From contig CAYPYD010000001.1 of the NCBI GenBank assembly GCA_964415195.1, positions 62,001 to 126,000 on the forward strand: a stretch of 64,000 nucleotides of DNA. The letters run 5' to 3'. Both the position numbers and the translations under genes were made by a program. Shown here piece after piece: positions 43,648 to 53,620 of this stretch (position 1 is the stretch's first letter; each line of letters begins with the position of its first letter). Below the pieces are notes generated by a model, which was not told where the DNA came from, made no database searches, and saw only the letters and a list, made by a program, of their open reading frames with translations. Source of the DNA: WTXA01 sp964415195 (GTDB lineage Bacteria > Bacillota > TC1).

Positions 43648-44536
43648 AAGACTGGAAGAAATTCTAGGGCAAAAAGAGGTTGTAGAATATTTAACCAAGG
43701 ATCTTGAAAGCAAGAAATATAACCACGCCTATATGTTCTTTGGGAAAAGAGGAATAGGCAAAAAGACCTTAGCCTTAGCCTTTATAAAAAGCATACTTTG
43801 CCAACAAGGAAATCCAGGCTTTTGTGGTACTTGTAGTTCTTGCAAGAAATTCGACATGGAAAGCTATATGGAATTTATCCCATTTTATGATTTGGGAGAA
43901 ACTATAAAAATAGATGAAATAAGAAGAATTTTAGAAGAAGAACACCTGAAAAAATATGAAGGTGCTTATAGAATAATATTCATAGAACATGCAGAAAGAA
44001 TGACAGAAGCTGCAGCCAATGCATTATTAAAAGTTATTGAGGAACCGTTGCCAGGAACAATTTTCGTCTTTACTGCAATAAACCCAGATGATATCCTGCC
44101 AACCATCATTTCCAGGGTAGAAAAATACTATTTAAATAATCTGAGTAAGGAAAATCTTGCCAAGATAATGACTGGGTTAGGTTATGAAGATAACCAGTAC
44201 TTAAGTCTTGGATCTATAGATGAAGCCAGAGTCCTATTAGATAATCTAGATGAGGATTTACTGGACTATAAGCAATTCTGCGAATTGTTTATGAGTAAAG
44301 ATCTTGATGCTATTTTTAAACTAGCTGAAAAACTAAACAAAAAACCATATTTAAAAGAATTGCTAAGTTATTACCAACTTGAGGCAATGGATCGATATAG
44401 ACATGGTTTAAAGGAATTTAATTTGAAAGTTGTCGGAGCTATCGATGATGCTCTGAGAAAAATAAAAAGAAACGTAAATGAAAGGCATGCTTTAGAGTAT
44501 TGCTTTTTAACCATAGGAGGAATATTTAGTGAGTAA
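43634..44536 (+). CDS. holB: DNA polymerase III delta' subunit
   Basis: Clamp-loader subunit, 300 residues. FGKRGIGKKTLALAF is the modified P-loop, CGTCSSCKKF carries the zinc Cys, and IFIEHAERMTEAAANALLKVIEEPLPG is the helicase-like sensor region, split in two here as ERMTEAAANALLKVIEEP. SRVEKYYLNNLSK corresponds to the SRC/sensor motif. It starts within tmk and overlaps the PSP1 gene. Confidence 0.93.
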   Translation: MIEVKRLEEILGQKEVVEYLTKDLESKKYNHAYMFFGKRGIGKKTLALAFIKSILCQQGNPGFCGTCSSCKKFDMESYMEFIPFYDLGETIKIDEIRRILEEEHLKKYEGAYRIIFIEHAERMTEAAANALLKVIEEPLPGTIFVFTAINPDDILPTIISRVEKYYLNNLSKENLAKIMTGLGYEDNQYLSLGSIDEARVLLDNLDEDLLDYKQFCELFMSKDLDAIFKLAEKLNKKPYLKELLSYYQLEAMDRYRHGLKEFNLKVVGAIDDALRKIKRNVNERHALEYCFLTIGGIFSE

Positions 44537-45404
44537 ATTATACAAGGTTATAGGTATTAGGTTCTCAGGTGTTGGGAAAACCTACTATTTCGACCCAAGA
44601 AATTTTAATGTAAGCACCGGTGACAATGTAATAGTTGAAACTGCCAGAGGATTAGAATATGGAACAGCTGTGACTGACATCAAGGAAGTTACAGAAAGTG
44701 AAATTGTCCAACCCTTAAAACCAATACAAAGAATGGCAACTGACCATGATAAAAAGAAACTAGAAGATAATAAGAAGGCAGAAATAGAAGCCTTAAAAAC
44801 TTGTGATGAAAAAGTCGTCAAACACAATTTGCCAATGAAACTATTAAATGCAGAATATACCTTTGATAGAGGTAAAATAATATTCTACTTTACTGCAGGT
44901 AGCAGAGTAGATTTTAGAGAATTAGTTAAGGATCTAGCAAGTGTCTTTAAGACAAGAATTGAACTACGTCAAGTTGGAGTAAGAGATGAAGCAAAACACC
45001 TAGGAGGCTACGGCTCTTGTGGTCGTAATCTTTGTTGTTCAAGTTTCCTGAGCGAGTTCGAAACGATATCTATCAAAATGGCCAAGAATCAAAATATTTC
45101 ACCAAATCCTACTAAAATTAATGGAGTTTGCGGCAGACTTATGTGTTGTTTGAAATATGAAGATGAATCCTATACAGTTTTAAGAGCAACTTTCCCAAAA
45201 GAAGGTTCTTTTGTTGAAACACCAATGGGAAGAGGCAAGGTAATAAAAAACAGCTTCTTTACCAAACATGTTACTGTAATATTAGCTGATGGTGGTTTTG
45301 GAAAGTTCAGCCTTGATGAGACTGATTTTGAACCTGCAGGTTTCCAAGAAATTGTAGTTAGTCCAGAAGAGGAGAAACTAGATGAAGATATCAGCGCAGA
45401 TTGA
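44529..45404 (+). CDS. ricT: PSP1-domain protein RicT/YaaT
   Basis: Component of the Ric complex (YlbF-YmcA-YaaT) that controls mRNA maturation, biofilm and competence in Bacillus, 291 residues. The PSP1 domain (~60-145) includes VDFRELVKDLASVFKTRIELRQVGVRDEAK, split here as FRELVKDLASVFKTRIELR. The Cys cluster GGYGSCGRNLCCSSFL and GVCGRLMCCLKYE provide ligands of the iron-sulfur clusters known for this complex. GTG 44529 is the start behind TAGGAGGAA. Confidence 0.93.
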   Translation: MSKLYKVIGIRFSGVGKTYYFDPRNFNVSTGDNVIVETARGLEYGTAVTDIKEVTESEIVQPLKPIQRMATDHDKKKLEDNKKAEIEALKTCDEKVVKHNLPMKLLNAEYTFDRGKIIFYFTAGSRVDFRELVKDLASVFKTRIELRQVGVRDEAKHLGGYGSCGRNLCCSSFLSEFETISIKMAKNQNISPNPTKINGVCGRLMCCLKYEDESYTVLRATFPKEGSFVETPMGRGKVIKNSFFTKHVTVILADGGFGKFSLDETDFEPAGFQEIVVSPEEEKLDEDISAD

Positions 45405-45648
45405 TCTGATAGTTGAAAGAATAAACGAAATTCTCCACGAAGTGGAGGAATTAAAAAAACAGCTTGAAGTACTGGAAAAAAGAAATGAACAATTAAGCAA
45501 CTATTTACAAAAGGAAGACAAGTCCCAAAGTGTTGGTAATTTGATAAAGCTATATGAACAAGGCTTTCATATTTGCCATAGTTCTTTTGGAAGACTAAGG
45601 GATGAAGATTGTATCTTTTGCCTTAATGTAATAGATAGGACAGAATAA
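45382..45648 (+). CDS. yabA: Replication initiation control protein YabA-like
   Basis: Small protein of 88 residues with an N-terminal coiled coil (~5-50, heptads of Leu/Ile) and a C-terminal zinc motif HICHSSFGRLRDEDCIFC. In Bacillus, YabA bridges DnaA and DnaN to restrain initiation. It starts inside the end of ricT and runs directly into the next gene, in the conserved yaaT-yabA-yabB order. Confidence 0.9.
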   Translation: MKISAQIDLIVERINEILHEVEELKKQLEVLEKRNEQLSNYLQKEDKSQSVGNLIKLYEQGFHICHSSFGRLRDEDCIFCLNVIDRTE

Positions 45649-46361
45649 TGGAAAAGGTAAGGGAAGAAGTATTATATAAATATTCCTTTTATCAACCTGT
45701 GGATGGTTATAGGTATAGTATTGATGCACTTTTATTAGCTGGTTTTGTAAAAGACAAAAAAAAGCAAATCAAAATACTCGACATAGGTACAGGTAGTGGG
45801 ATTATAACTTTATTAATAAGCAAAAGATTCCCTGACTGGGAATTTTCTGCTGTTGAAATACAAAAAGATCTATATGAGATAGCTAATGAGAATTTCCAAT
45901 TACACAACCTGGAAGTTAATTTATTATATTGTGACTACAGAGATTTAGAGGAACAAGATAACTATGACATAATAGTCTCTAATCCACCTTACTTTAATAA
46001 TGGACATCAACCCAGCAATCAACAGACTGCCATAGCCAGACATGAAATATTTGGAGATATGGAGAGTTTGATTGGTAAAGCCAAGAAACTTCTGAAGGCA
46101 AGTGGCTATTTTTATGTTATCTATCCAGCTAATAGATTAGCTGAGTTGTTAACTAAATTAACTAATGATAAATTGGCACCATATGCTATTAAGCCAATAT
46201 ATCCTAAACTGGAGATGGAAGCTACACTAGTTATGGTAGTAGCCAAGAAGAATTATAAAGGTAGAGTACAATTATTAACACCCCTATATATTGGAGATAG
46301 TAACGGTAATGATACAAAGGAAATAAAGGATCTGTATGAAAAGGGAGTGCTAGAATGGTAA
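45648..46361 (+). CDS. tRNA (adenine-N6) methyltransferase-like, YabB/TrmN6 family
   Basis: SAM-dependent methyltransferase of 237 residues. DGYRYSIDALLLAGFV opens the family, ILDIGTGSGIITLLIS is the SAM-binding motif I, and IIVSNPPYF is the N6-adenine NPPY motif. TrmN6 methylates A37 of tRNA-Val; in Bacillus yabB is the neighbour of yabA. It overlaps rsmI by 7 bases. Confidence 0.9.
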   Translation: MEKVREEVLYKYSFYQPVDGYRYSIDALLLAGFVKDKKKQIKILDIGTGSGIITLLISKRFPDWEFSAVEIQKDLYEIANENFQLHNLEVNLLYCDYRDLEEQDNYDIIVSNPPYFNNGHQPSNQQTAIARHEIFGDMESLIGKAKKLLKASGYFYVIYPANRLAELLTKLTNDKLAPYAIKPIYPKLEMEATLVMVVAKKNYKGRVQLLTPLYIGDSNGNDTKEIKDLYEKGVLEW

Positions 46362-47200
46362 AAGAAGATGGATGCCTTTATCTAGTAGGTACACCTATTG
46401 GTAATTTAGAAGATATCAGCCTTAGAGCTGTTAGAATATTAACTGAAGCAGACTTAATTGCCTGTGAAGATACAAGAGAAACACTAAAACTTCTTAATCA
46501 TCTTGGTATTTCCAAGAAGATGATAAGTTATCAAAAATATAGTGAAAATGAAAAAAAGGGCTATCTAATTGATTTAGTTGAAGCTGGGAACAAGATAGCA
46601 TTAGTATCCGATGCAGGGATGCCAGGAATAAGCGATCCAGGAGAAATCTTGGTCAAGGAAGCCTGGGACAGAGGAGTTAGAGTGGAAGTCATACCTGGTC
46701 CTAGTGCCGTTATAAGCGGATTGGTCATATCAGGACTACCAACCAATAATTTCTATTTCCATGGATTCTTACCAAAGGGCAAAGTTAAGGAAAGAGAAGC
46801 TGTTGTTACAGGATTAAAGGATATTAGAGCAACTCTAATATTTTATATAACTCCCCATAGTGTGGAAAAAGATCTTTTACTTTTACTGAAGATACTTGGT
46901 GATAGGCCGGCTGCTATAGCTAGGGAGTTAACTAAGTATTATGAAGAAGTAATTAGAGGGACTTTAAGGGAATTACTCACTATAGTAAGTGAGAGAACAT
47001 TAAAAGGTGAGATGGTCTTAATAATTGAAGGTAATAATGAAGTCGCTGTAGAGTTAGGTATAGAAGAACAATACAAGATATATCAAAGGATGCTTGGTGA
47101 AGGTATCAAAAGCAAGGAAGCTCTTAAGACTATTTCTACTGACTATAATGTTAGTAAGAACAGGCTTTATGAATATATATTAGAAAAGAAGGAGAAATAA
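46355..47200 (+). CDS. rsmI: 16S rRNA 2'-O-methyltransferase RsmI
   Basis: Methylates the ribose of C1402 in 16S rRNA, 281 residues. LYLVGTPIGNLEDISLRA, CEDTRETLKLLNHLGI and LVSDAGMPGISDPGEIL are diagnostic, and EVIPGPSAVISGLVISGLPT lies in the SAM-binding half. The C-terminal small domain (KSKEALKTISTDYNVSKN) is also present. Three bases before metG. Confidence 0.95.
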   Translation: MVKEDGCLYLVGTPIGNLEDISLRAVRILTEADLIACEDTRETLKLLNHLGISKKMISYQKYSENEKKGYLIDLVEAGNKIALVSDAGMPGISDPGEILVKEAWDRGVRVEVIPGPSAVISGLVISGLPTNNFYFHGFLPKGKVKEREAVVTGLKDIRATLIFYITPHSVEKDLLLLLKILGDRPAAIARELTKYYEEVIRGTLRELLTIVSERTLKGEMVLIIEGNNEVAVELGIEEQYKIYQRMLGEGIKSKEALKTISTDYNVSKNRLYEYILEKKEK

Positions 47201-47203
47201 TTT

Positions 47204-49174
47204 ATGGAGAAGAAAAGTTTTTATGTTACGACCCCAATATATTATCCTAGTGCTCAGTTACATATAGGGCATACTTTAACAACTACTATGGCTGATACTT
47301 TGGCCCGATATAAGAAGATGATGGGTTATGATGTCTATTTTCTAACAGGTTCCGACGAACATGGTCAAAAAATTGAAAAGGTTGCAGCAGAAAAAGGTAT
47401 GAAACCTATTGAATATACTGATGCTGTTGTTAAGACATTCAAGAATTTGTGGTCAAAGATGCATATTGATTATGATGATTTTATCAGAACAACTGAAAAA
47501 AGACATTATGATACAGTTCAAGCTCTATTTCAAAAGATTTATGATAAAGGTGACATTTATAAGGGAGAGTATGAAGGTTATTATTGCACTTCATGCGAAA
47601 CTTTCTTTACTCAGTTTCAATTAGCTGAAGGACATTGCCCAGATTGTGGGAAGGCGGTTGATATTATCAAAGAAGAGAGCTATTTCTTCAAGATGAGCAA
47701 ATATGCAGATCAGTTGCTTGAATATATAGAAACACAGCCTCATTTCATTCAACCTGAAAGTAGAAGAAATGAAATGATGAACTTTATAAAAACTGGTTTG
47801 GAGGATTTGTCTGTTTCAAGGACGACTTTCGACTGGGGTATTCCTATTACAATGGACAGAGGTCATATCATCTATGTATGGTTTGATGCTTTAACAAACT
47901 ATATTACTGCTTTAGACTGGCTTAATGATGGTCCTCTTTATCAACAATTCTGGAAGAATAATGATGAGATTGTTCATCTGGTTGGTAAAGATATTATTCG
48001 TTTCCATACAATAATCTGGCCTATAATACTTATGGCTGCTGATATTAAGTTGCCAACAACTGTCTTTGGACATGGTTGGTTGTTATCTGGTGGGGGTAAG
48101 ATGAGTAAGTCAGTTGGTAATGTGGTTGATCCACTATTACTAATTGAAAAATATGGTGCAGATTCTCTAAGGTATTTCTTATTAAGAGAAATGCCAGGTG
48201 GTTCTGACTACTATTATTCAGAAGATGCCTTGGTTAACAGAATCAATATAGATTTGGCTAATGACTATGGTAATTTGTTAAGTAGAACTATTTCAATGAT
48301 AGATAAATATTTTGCTGGTGATATACCAGTTGTTAAGACTGGTTTTGATGCTGACCTTGTTCAGTTAAGTGAAGAAGTTGTTTCGAGTTACCAGCAGCAT
48401 ATGGACAAGTTTGAGTTAAGCTTAGGCTTACAATCAATATTTAAATTAGTTGGCAGAGGCAACAAACTGATTGAGGAGTCTGCTCCATGGACCTTGTATA
48501 AAGAGGGACAAATGGATAGATTGGCTGTGGTTTTATATCAACTTGTTGAAATCATTAGAATGTCTACTATTATGTTAAGTCCTGTCTTAGTTGAGACTGG
48601 TGCCAAGGTTATGGCTCAGTTAGGAATAGACAGTGAATATTTCACTTATGAGAATTTAGCTTTTGGCGCAGTTGATAAGTCTTTCAAGGTAAACAAAGGT
48701 GCTCCTTTGTTTCCTCGTATTGAAATCAAAGAGGAAGTGGTAGCAGCAGATAAACCTAAGAAGGAAGATAAGAAGGTTAAGAACGCTGAGAAAAGCAGTG
48801 AAAAGATGAGTAATGATAACAATATAGATAAAAAAGAAGATGGAGACAATCTGATATCCATAGATGATTTTGCCAAGTGTCAGTTTAAGGTTGGTAGGGT
48901 GCTTGAAGCTGAGAAGGTGGAAGGTGCTGATAAGTTGTTGAAACTGTCAGTCAAGGTTGGAGCCGATGAGGTTAGAACTGTTGTTGCCGGTATTGCCTTA
49001 TTTTATAAGGCGGAGGAGCTGATTGATAAGAAGGTTATAGTTGTCTATAACTTGAAGCCTGCTAAGCTTAGGGGTATTGAGTCACATGGTATGCTACTTG
49101 CAGCCAAGGGTGAAAAAGATTTAAGATTATTGACAGTAGACGGTGATCTTGAAGAGGGAGCTGTGGTTAGTTAA
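47204..49174 (+). CDS. metG: Methionyl-tRNA synthetase with C-terminal tRNA-binding domain
   Basis: Charges tRNA-Met, 656 residues. HIGH-type motif in PSAQLHIGHTLTTT, zinc knuckle CTSCETFF...CPDCGK (one zinc, bacterial class), KMSKSVGN, and the anticodon-binding helices. After a Lys-rich linker (~520-550) comes the EMAP/OB-fold domain (FAKCQFKVGRVLEAEKV...KPAKLRGIESHGML) used for dimerisation and tRNA binding. Standard length for Firmicutes. Confidence 0.97.
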   Translation: MEKKSFYVTTPIYYPSAQLHIGHTLTTTMADTLARYKKMMGYDVYFLTGSDEHGQKIEKVAAEKGMKPIEYTDAVVKTFKNLWSKMHIDYDDFIRTTEKRHYDTVQALFQKIYDKGDIYKGEYEGYYCTSCETFFTQFQLAEGHCPDCGKAVDIIKEESYFFKMSKYADQLLEYIETQPHFIQPESRRNEMMNFIKTGLEDLSVSRTTFDWGIPITMDRGHIIYVWFDALTNYITALDWLNDGPLYQQFWKNNDEIVHLVGKDIIRFHTIIWPIILMAADIKLPTTVFGHGWLLSGGGKMSKSVGNVVDPLLLIEKYGADSLRYFLLREMPGGSDYYYSEDALVNRINIDLANDYGNLLSRTISMIDKYFAGDIPVVKTGFDADLVQLSEEVVSSYQQHMDKFELSLGLQSIFKLVGRGNKLIEESAPWTLYKEGQMDRLAVVLYQLVEIIRMSTIMLSPVLVETGAKVMAQLGIDSEYFTYENLAFGAVDKSFKVNKGAPLFPRIEIKEEVVAADKPKKEDKKVKNAEKSSEKMSNDNNIDKKEDGDNLISIDDFAKCQFKVGRVLEAEKVEGADKLLKLSVKVGADEVRTVVAGIALFYKAEELIDKKVIVVYNLKPAKLRGIESHGMLLAAKGEKDLRLLTVDGDLEEGAVVS

Positions 49175-49926
49175 TGATTGATTCACATTGTCATTTGAAT
49201 GATCCTAAGTTATTTGTAGATCTTGATGGAGTTATTGCAAGAGCCAGGGCAGCAGGAGTGGATTCATTTATTGTTCCTGGTTATGATTTAGTATCAAGTG
49301 AAAATGCTGTTTCTATAGCGGCATATAATGATAATGTTTATGCACTTGTGGGGGTTCATCCTCATGATGCTAATATATATAACGATCAAGTGGAAAATAG
49401 ACTGAAAGAATTACTTTGTAACGACAAGGTAGTGGGATTAGGAGAAATAGGTCTTGACTATCACTATGATAATAGCCCGAGGGAAAAACAACGTGAGGTT
49501 TTTATCAGGCAACTTGAATTAGCTAAGAAAATGGGTAAGCCGGTGGTTATTCATTCAAGGGATGCCTTTTTGGAGACTTTTGAGATTATTAGGGATTATG
49601 GGAAAGGTCTAAGTGGTGTTTTTCATTGTTTTTCTGGTTCTTATGAATCAGCAATGAGGGTAATCAAGGAACTGGGTTTCTATATTTCTATTGCAGGTCC
49701 AGTTACTTTTAAGAATGCTAAGGAACCTCTGGAAGTTGCTAGTCGTATTCCTTTGGAATACTTGATGATAGAGACGGATTGTCCATATTTGGCTCCCCAT
49801 CCTTTTAGAGGTAAACAGAACGAACCAGCCTATTTGCCATATATTGCTAAAAGGATTGATGAAGTTCGTGGTAGTTCAATTATTTCTGCGACTATAGATA
49901 ATACTAAAAGATTGTTTGGATTATAG
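49174..49926 (+). CDS. tatD: TatD-family metal-dependent DNase
   Basis: TIM-barrel hydrolase of 250 residues. IDSHCHLN (metal His pair), VGLGEIGLDYHYD, PVVIHSRDA, VFHCFSGS and IETDCPYLAPHPFRGKQNEP are all intact. TatD proteins act as 3'-5' exonucleases. Its start overlaps the metG stop by one base, the same arrangement as Bacillus metS-yabD. Confidence 0.95.
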   Translation: MIDSHCHLNDPKLFVDLDGVIARARAAGVDSFIVPGYDLVSSENAVSIAAYNDNVYALVGVHPHDANIYNDQVENRLKELLCNDKVVGLGEIGLDYHYDNSPREKQREVFIRQLELAKKMGKPVVIHSRDAFLETFEIIRDYGKGLSGVFHCFSGSYESAMRVIKELGFYISIAGPVTFKNAKEPLEVASRIPLEYLMIETDCPYLAPHPFRGKQNEPAYLPYIAKRIDEVRGSSIISATIDNTKRLFGL

Positions 49927-49937
49927 GGGGATATTTT

Positions 49938-50765
49938 ATGTTGGGATTTTATTTGATACTTAAAGCTATAATATTGGGTGTTGTTGAGGGTTTAACTGAG
50001 TTTTTGCCGGTTTCTTCTACTGGACACCTTATTTTATTTGGTAATTTATTAGATTTTAAAGGTGCTTTTGCTACTAGTTTTCAGGTTATGATTCAACTTG
50101 GAGCTATTTTAGCAATTGTGGTCTTGTATAGAGAAAGAATAATTGGTGCTTTTAAAAATCTTGGTAAGGGTCAGTGGGGCAGGGGTCTGGCTTTAAATGT
50201 TTTAGTTGGTGTTTTACCAGCTCTTTTATTAGCGCTTATTTTTTCTGATGTAATTAAGTCCTTTTTTGGGAGTGTCTATATTGTAGCAGTTTCACTTATT
50301 GTTGGTGCAATATTGCTATATGTTGCTGAACTTTATACAAAGAGTAGGAAAGCGGAGTACAGAAAGGATGATCTTGATTCCTTGACTGTGAAGGATTCTT
50401 TGGTTGTAGGTTTGTTTCAGTGTTTGGCAATGGTGCCTGGTATGAGTAGGAGTGGTTCAACTATAAGTGGTGGATTATTTAGAAACTTGTCTCCAAAACT
50501 AGCTGCTGAGTTTTCATTCTTTTTAGCTATTCCAATTATGATGGGTGCTTTTGTTTTTGAGCTTAATGAGTTGGTGATTGGAAGCACTGTTGAAGTTGTA
50601 GCATTGGTTATTGGCTTTATAGTTTCTTTCATTGTGGCTTATTTTGTTGTTAAAATTTTTGTTGAATTTCTTGGGAAGCATAGTTATGTTGGTTTTGTGA
50701 TTTATAGGGCTATTGTTGGAGTTGTGCTTCTTGTGCTTATATGGTCTGGTTTGATCAATGGCTAG
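49938..50765 (+). CDS. uppP: Undecaprenyl-diphosphatase (bacitracin resistance protein)
   Basis: Polytopic phosphatase that recycles the C55 lipid carrier for peptidoglycan, 275 residues. GVVEGLTEFLPVSSTGHLIL is the N-terminal motif with catalytic Glu, and PGMSRSGSTISGGL is the second, Arg-containing motif. GGGGG gives a strong ribosome site. Overlaps the next gene by 8 bases. Confidence 0.96.
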   Translation: MLGFYLILKAIILGVVEGLTEFLPVSSTGHLILFGNLLDFKGAFATSFQVMIQLGAILAIVVLYRERIIGAFKNLGKGQWGRGLALNVLVGVLPALLLALIFSDVIKSFFGSVYIVAVSLIVGAILLYVAELYTKSRKAEYRKDDLDSLTVKDSLVVGLFQCLAMVPGMSRSGSTISGGLFRNLSPKLAAEFSFFLAIPIMMGAFVFELNELVIGSTVEVVALVIGFIVSFIVAYFVVKIFVEFLGKHSYVGFVIYRAIVGVVLLVLIWSGLING

Positions 50766-51132
50766 TTTAGAGAATAAGAAAAGAGGTTGGAAGTCCATAT
50801 TAGGTATGCATTTATTGTTCCTTGGTCTTGGGATTCTTTTTCTTTTTATTTATTCCTGGTTGGATATATCGTGTTTACTCAGGTACATAACGGGTGTGCC
50901 TTGTCCAACTTGTGGTGCTACTAGGGCAATATTTTCCCTGACGAGGTTGGATTTTGTTGGTTATTGGTTCTATAACCCGATGGCTTTTCCTTTAGTCATT
51001 GCTTTTTTGGCAGTGTTTCATTATAGGTTGTTACCGAAATGGAGAAAGTTAATAATTGTGTATGTTAGCATTGTGTTGGTGTTGACTGTTGTATTGTATG
51101 TGTATAGGTTGATGTATGGTTTGATACCTTAG
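50758..51132 (+). CDS. DUF2752 membrane protein
   Basis: Small membrane protein of 124 residues with three helices. The motif CPTCGATRAIFSL in the loop after the first helix is diagnostic of DUF2752; its two Cys may bind a metal or form a redox pair. Function is unknown. It is the last gene of the plus-strand housekeeping cluster. Confidence 0.85.
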   Translation: MASLENKKRGWKSILGMHLLFLGLGILFLFIYSWLDISCLLRYITGVPCPTCGATRAIFSLTRLDFVGYWFYNPMAFPLVIAFLAVFHYRLLPKWRKLIIVYVSIVLVLTVVLYVYRLMYGLIP

Positions 51133-51140
51133 GTGTTAGT

Positions 51141-51168
51141 AAAGGAGAGCTTCAAGGCTCTCCTTTTT
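51141..51168. terminator. Bidirectional terminator
   Basis: AAAGGAGAGC pairs with GCTCTCCTTT around TTCAAG, then T residues. It separates the DUF2752 gene from the convergent ABC permease gene. Confidence 0.9.
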
Positions 51169-53620
51169 AATCCACAGACTTCAATGACTCAATCATATTG
51201 ATTTTCTTCAACTTAAAATAGGTGAATATCTGAACTGCTATAGTCAATATTATAGTAATAAGAAAAGCCCAGACATAGCTCAAAGGATTAATATATTTTA
51301 AGAACACAGTACTATCAACCTCGATAATGCCAATTACATATCTATGAAGGAAAATACCACCTACAAGGCCTATTGCTATACTTATAAAAGTAAGGATGAT
51401 AGTCTCCCTATAAATATACTTACTAACCTCATTATCATAGAAACCAAGAACCTTTAAAGTAGCAATCTCACGCTTCCTCTCACTAATATTAATTGAAGTA
51501 AGATTAAAGAGAACAATAAGAGCCAGAATTGAAGCAATAACAATAATCATCACAATCACATTATTCAAACTTGTAACCAATAAATTAAAAGTATTCAAAC
51601 CATCAGTTGTAAAAATGATACTGGAAAATACATTACTAGATATTAAATTCTTAGCAAGTAAGGACTCATCTTCTGATGTATGATCAGAAACAACAATATT
51701 AAAACTAGCACTTTCACCAAAAACCTGACTATAGTAATCTTTGTTGATATATACATAATGCATAATATAATTTTCAGCCACATCTGAAACTTTAAGAGTG
51801 ATACTTTCATTTTCAATATTAGTTATATTAATAGTATCACCTATACCTGCACCAGTACGCTCTGCTAGTTTACTAGTAATTACAACACCACTATCATCTA
51901 ATGTAGCTATATCATTATCTAAAATACTATTCAAAACAAAATATTTTTCAAAACTCTCTTCATCTTGTGGTACTACTAGATTAATATCAATTTTGGCACT
52001 TTTGACATCAACTGTGTAAGTGGCTTGCTTGATAAGTGTCGGATTTTCAAGTTGTTCTTTATCAAGCAGTAATTTTAATTCATCACTTATTGTAGTAGTC
52101 TCATTTTTCAAGACTAGCATATCTTCATATTTCATTACCGAACTATATTGTAAATCAGCAATGCCACTAATACTATCTCTTATACCAAAACCAGTAAGTA
52201 AAAGAGCGGTACAACCTGCAATACCAACTATAGTCATAAAGACTCTCTTTTTATACCTAAATATATTTCGCATAGTAACCTTCCAGCTAAATGACAAATG
52301 CTTCCAAATGAATCCAACTCTCTCTAAAAGAATTGTTTGTCCTTTTTTTAAGGGTACAGGACGAAGTAGATTAGCTGGTTTTTCTTTTAATTCTTTCCTG
52401 CCAGCTCTTATTGTAACTAGAAACATTAAGGTTAGCGTTACCAGTGTAATGAGCAAAAGAGCGATTAGGTCATAACTAATTATTAGCTTTGGCAGAATAT
52501 AACTTGATTGATAAGTAGAGTAGATAATGTATGGTATTAAACTACTACCTAAGAAAAAACCACCAAAAATACCAATAATTGAAGCAGCAAAAACATAAAG
52601 TAAATACATGGACAAGATGCTTTTACTGGAATAACCCAGTGAAGTTAGAGTTCCAATTTCACCACGTTCTTCATCTATCATACGAGTCATGGTATTTAAA
52701 CTCATAAGAGCAACTATAGCTATAAAGAATACAGGTAGTACTTGGGCTATCAAGGTAACTTTCTTAGTATCCTCCTCCAAGGAACTATAACCGGGAGCTG
52801 ATGTTCTATCGAATATATACCACTTAGGTTTTTCTAATTGACTAAGGTTTTCAACGGAAATATCTTCAATATTAGCCTTGGCTGTTTCAAGAATTGAAGT
52901 ATACCTAGCATTTTCTCGATTTTCTTGAATAATTATAAGATCTTTTTCTATTTTCTCTATTAAACTTTTATATTCCTTGGAATATATCGGTTGATTATTC
53001 GGATTTTCCGATTTCAGGTATATTTCTGTATAATAGTCCATTTGAAAATTATTTTTTGGCACAAAAATATATGAAGACAATTTGCCATCCCCTATATTGG
53101 ATATACCATAGTTTTTAAATAGATACAGAACTGAATTAATGGTACCTACAACTTTATATTCCTTATTTATTAATTGCTGATTAACATCACTTGTAATTGT
53201 CAGGATTTCACCAATTTTATAGTTCTTATTATCAGCAAGACACTCGTTATCCTTAACCGGTAGTTTCCCGGCTATGATTTTTGGATTATTTATATTTTCC
53301 TCAATGGCATGTACTCTGACAACTTTACCTTCACTAAGAACATCAAGAGAGTAGCTTGGTTCAGCTAAGGAGATATTATCTAATTGTCTTAAGGCGCGTA
53401 CATCATCATCATCTAATCCCATAGAACCAACAATCTTGAAATCCATGAAATTATTATTTTCATAATATGTATTAACCGAGTTTAGGATATTCGGTGAACT
53501 TGCTCTAATACCGGCAAAGAAGCTTATTCCTACTGCAATTATTATGATGAGGGAAAAGAACCTACCTAATGATTTTTTTACTTTCATTAGAGCGTTTTTA
53601 AATAGCAAGTTAATCACCAC
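51167..53620 (-). CDS. ABC transporter permease with two FtsX domains (817 aa)
   Basis: Membrane subunit of a MacB/FtsX-type ABC system. The first helix (FFSLIIIIAVGISFFAGI) is followed by a ~200-residue extracytoplasmic domain, three helices with the FtsX signature around TMTRMIDEERGEIGTLTSLG, a central pair of helices, a second extracytoplasmic domain and a final FtsX triplet with NISERKREIATLKVLGF. Such two-domain permeases export lipids or peptides or transmit mechanical work rather than pump solutes. GTG 53620 starts it, overlapping the ATPase stop. Confidence 0.9.
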   Translation of the reverse strand: MVINLLFKNALMKVKKSLGRFFSLIIIIAVGISFFAGIRASSPNILNSVNTYYENNNFMDFKIVGSMGLDDDDVRALRQLDNISLAEPSYSLDVLSEGKVVRVHAIEENINNPKIIAGKLPVKDNECLADNKNYKIGEILTITSDVNQQLINKEYKVVGTINSVLYLFKNYGISNIGDGKLSSYIFVPKNNFQMDYYTEIYLKSENPNNQPIYSKEYKSLIEKIEKDLIIIQENRENARYTSILETAKANIEDISVENLSQLEKPKWYIFDRTSAPGYSSLEEDTKKVTLIAQVLPVFFIAIVALMSLNTMTRMIDEERGEIGTLTSLGYSSKSILSMYLLYVFAASIIGIFGGFFLGSSLIPYIIYSTYQSSYILPKLIISYDLIALLLITLVTLTLMFLVTIRAGRKELKEKPANLLRPVPLKKGQTILLERVGFIWKHLSFSWKVTMRNIFRYKKRVFMTIVGIAGCTALLLTGFGIRDSISGIADLQYSSVMKYEDMLVLKNETTTISDELKLLLDKEQLENPTLIKQATYTVDVKSAKIDINLVVPQDEESFEKYFVLNSILDNDIATLDDSGVVITSKLAERTGAGIGDTINITNIENESITLKVSDVAENYIMHYVYINKDYYSQVFGESASFNIVVSDHTSEDESLLAKNLISSNVFSSIIFTTDGLNTFNLLVTSLNNVIVMIIVIASILALIVLFNLTSINISERKREIATLKVLGFYDNEVSKYIYRETIILTFISIAIGLVGGIFLHRYVIGIIEVDSTVFLKYINPLSYVWAFLITIILTIAVQIFTYFKLKKINMIESLKSVD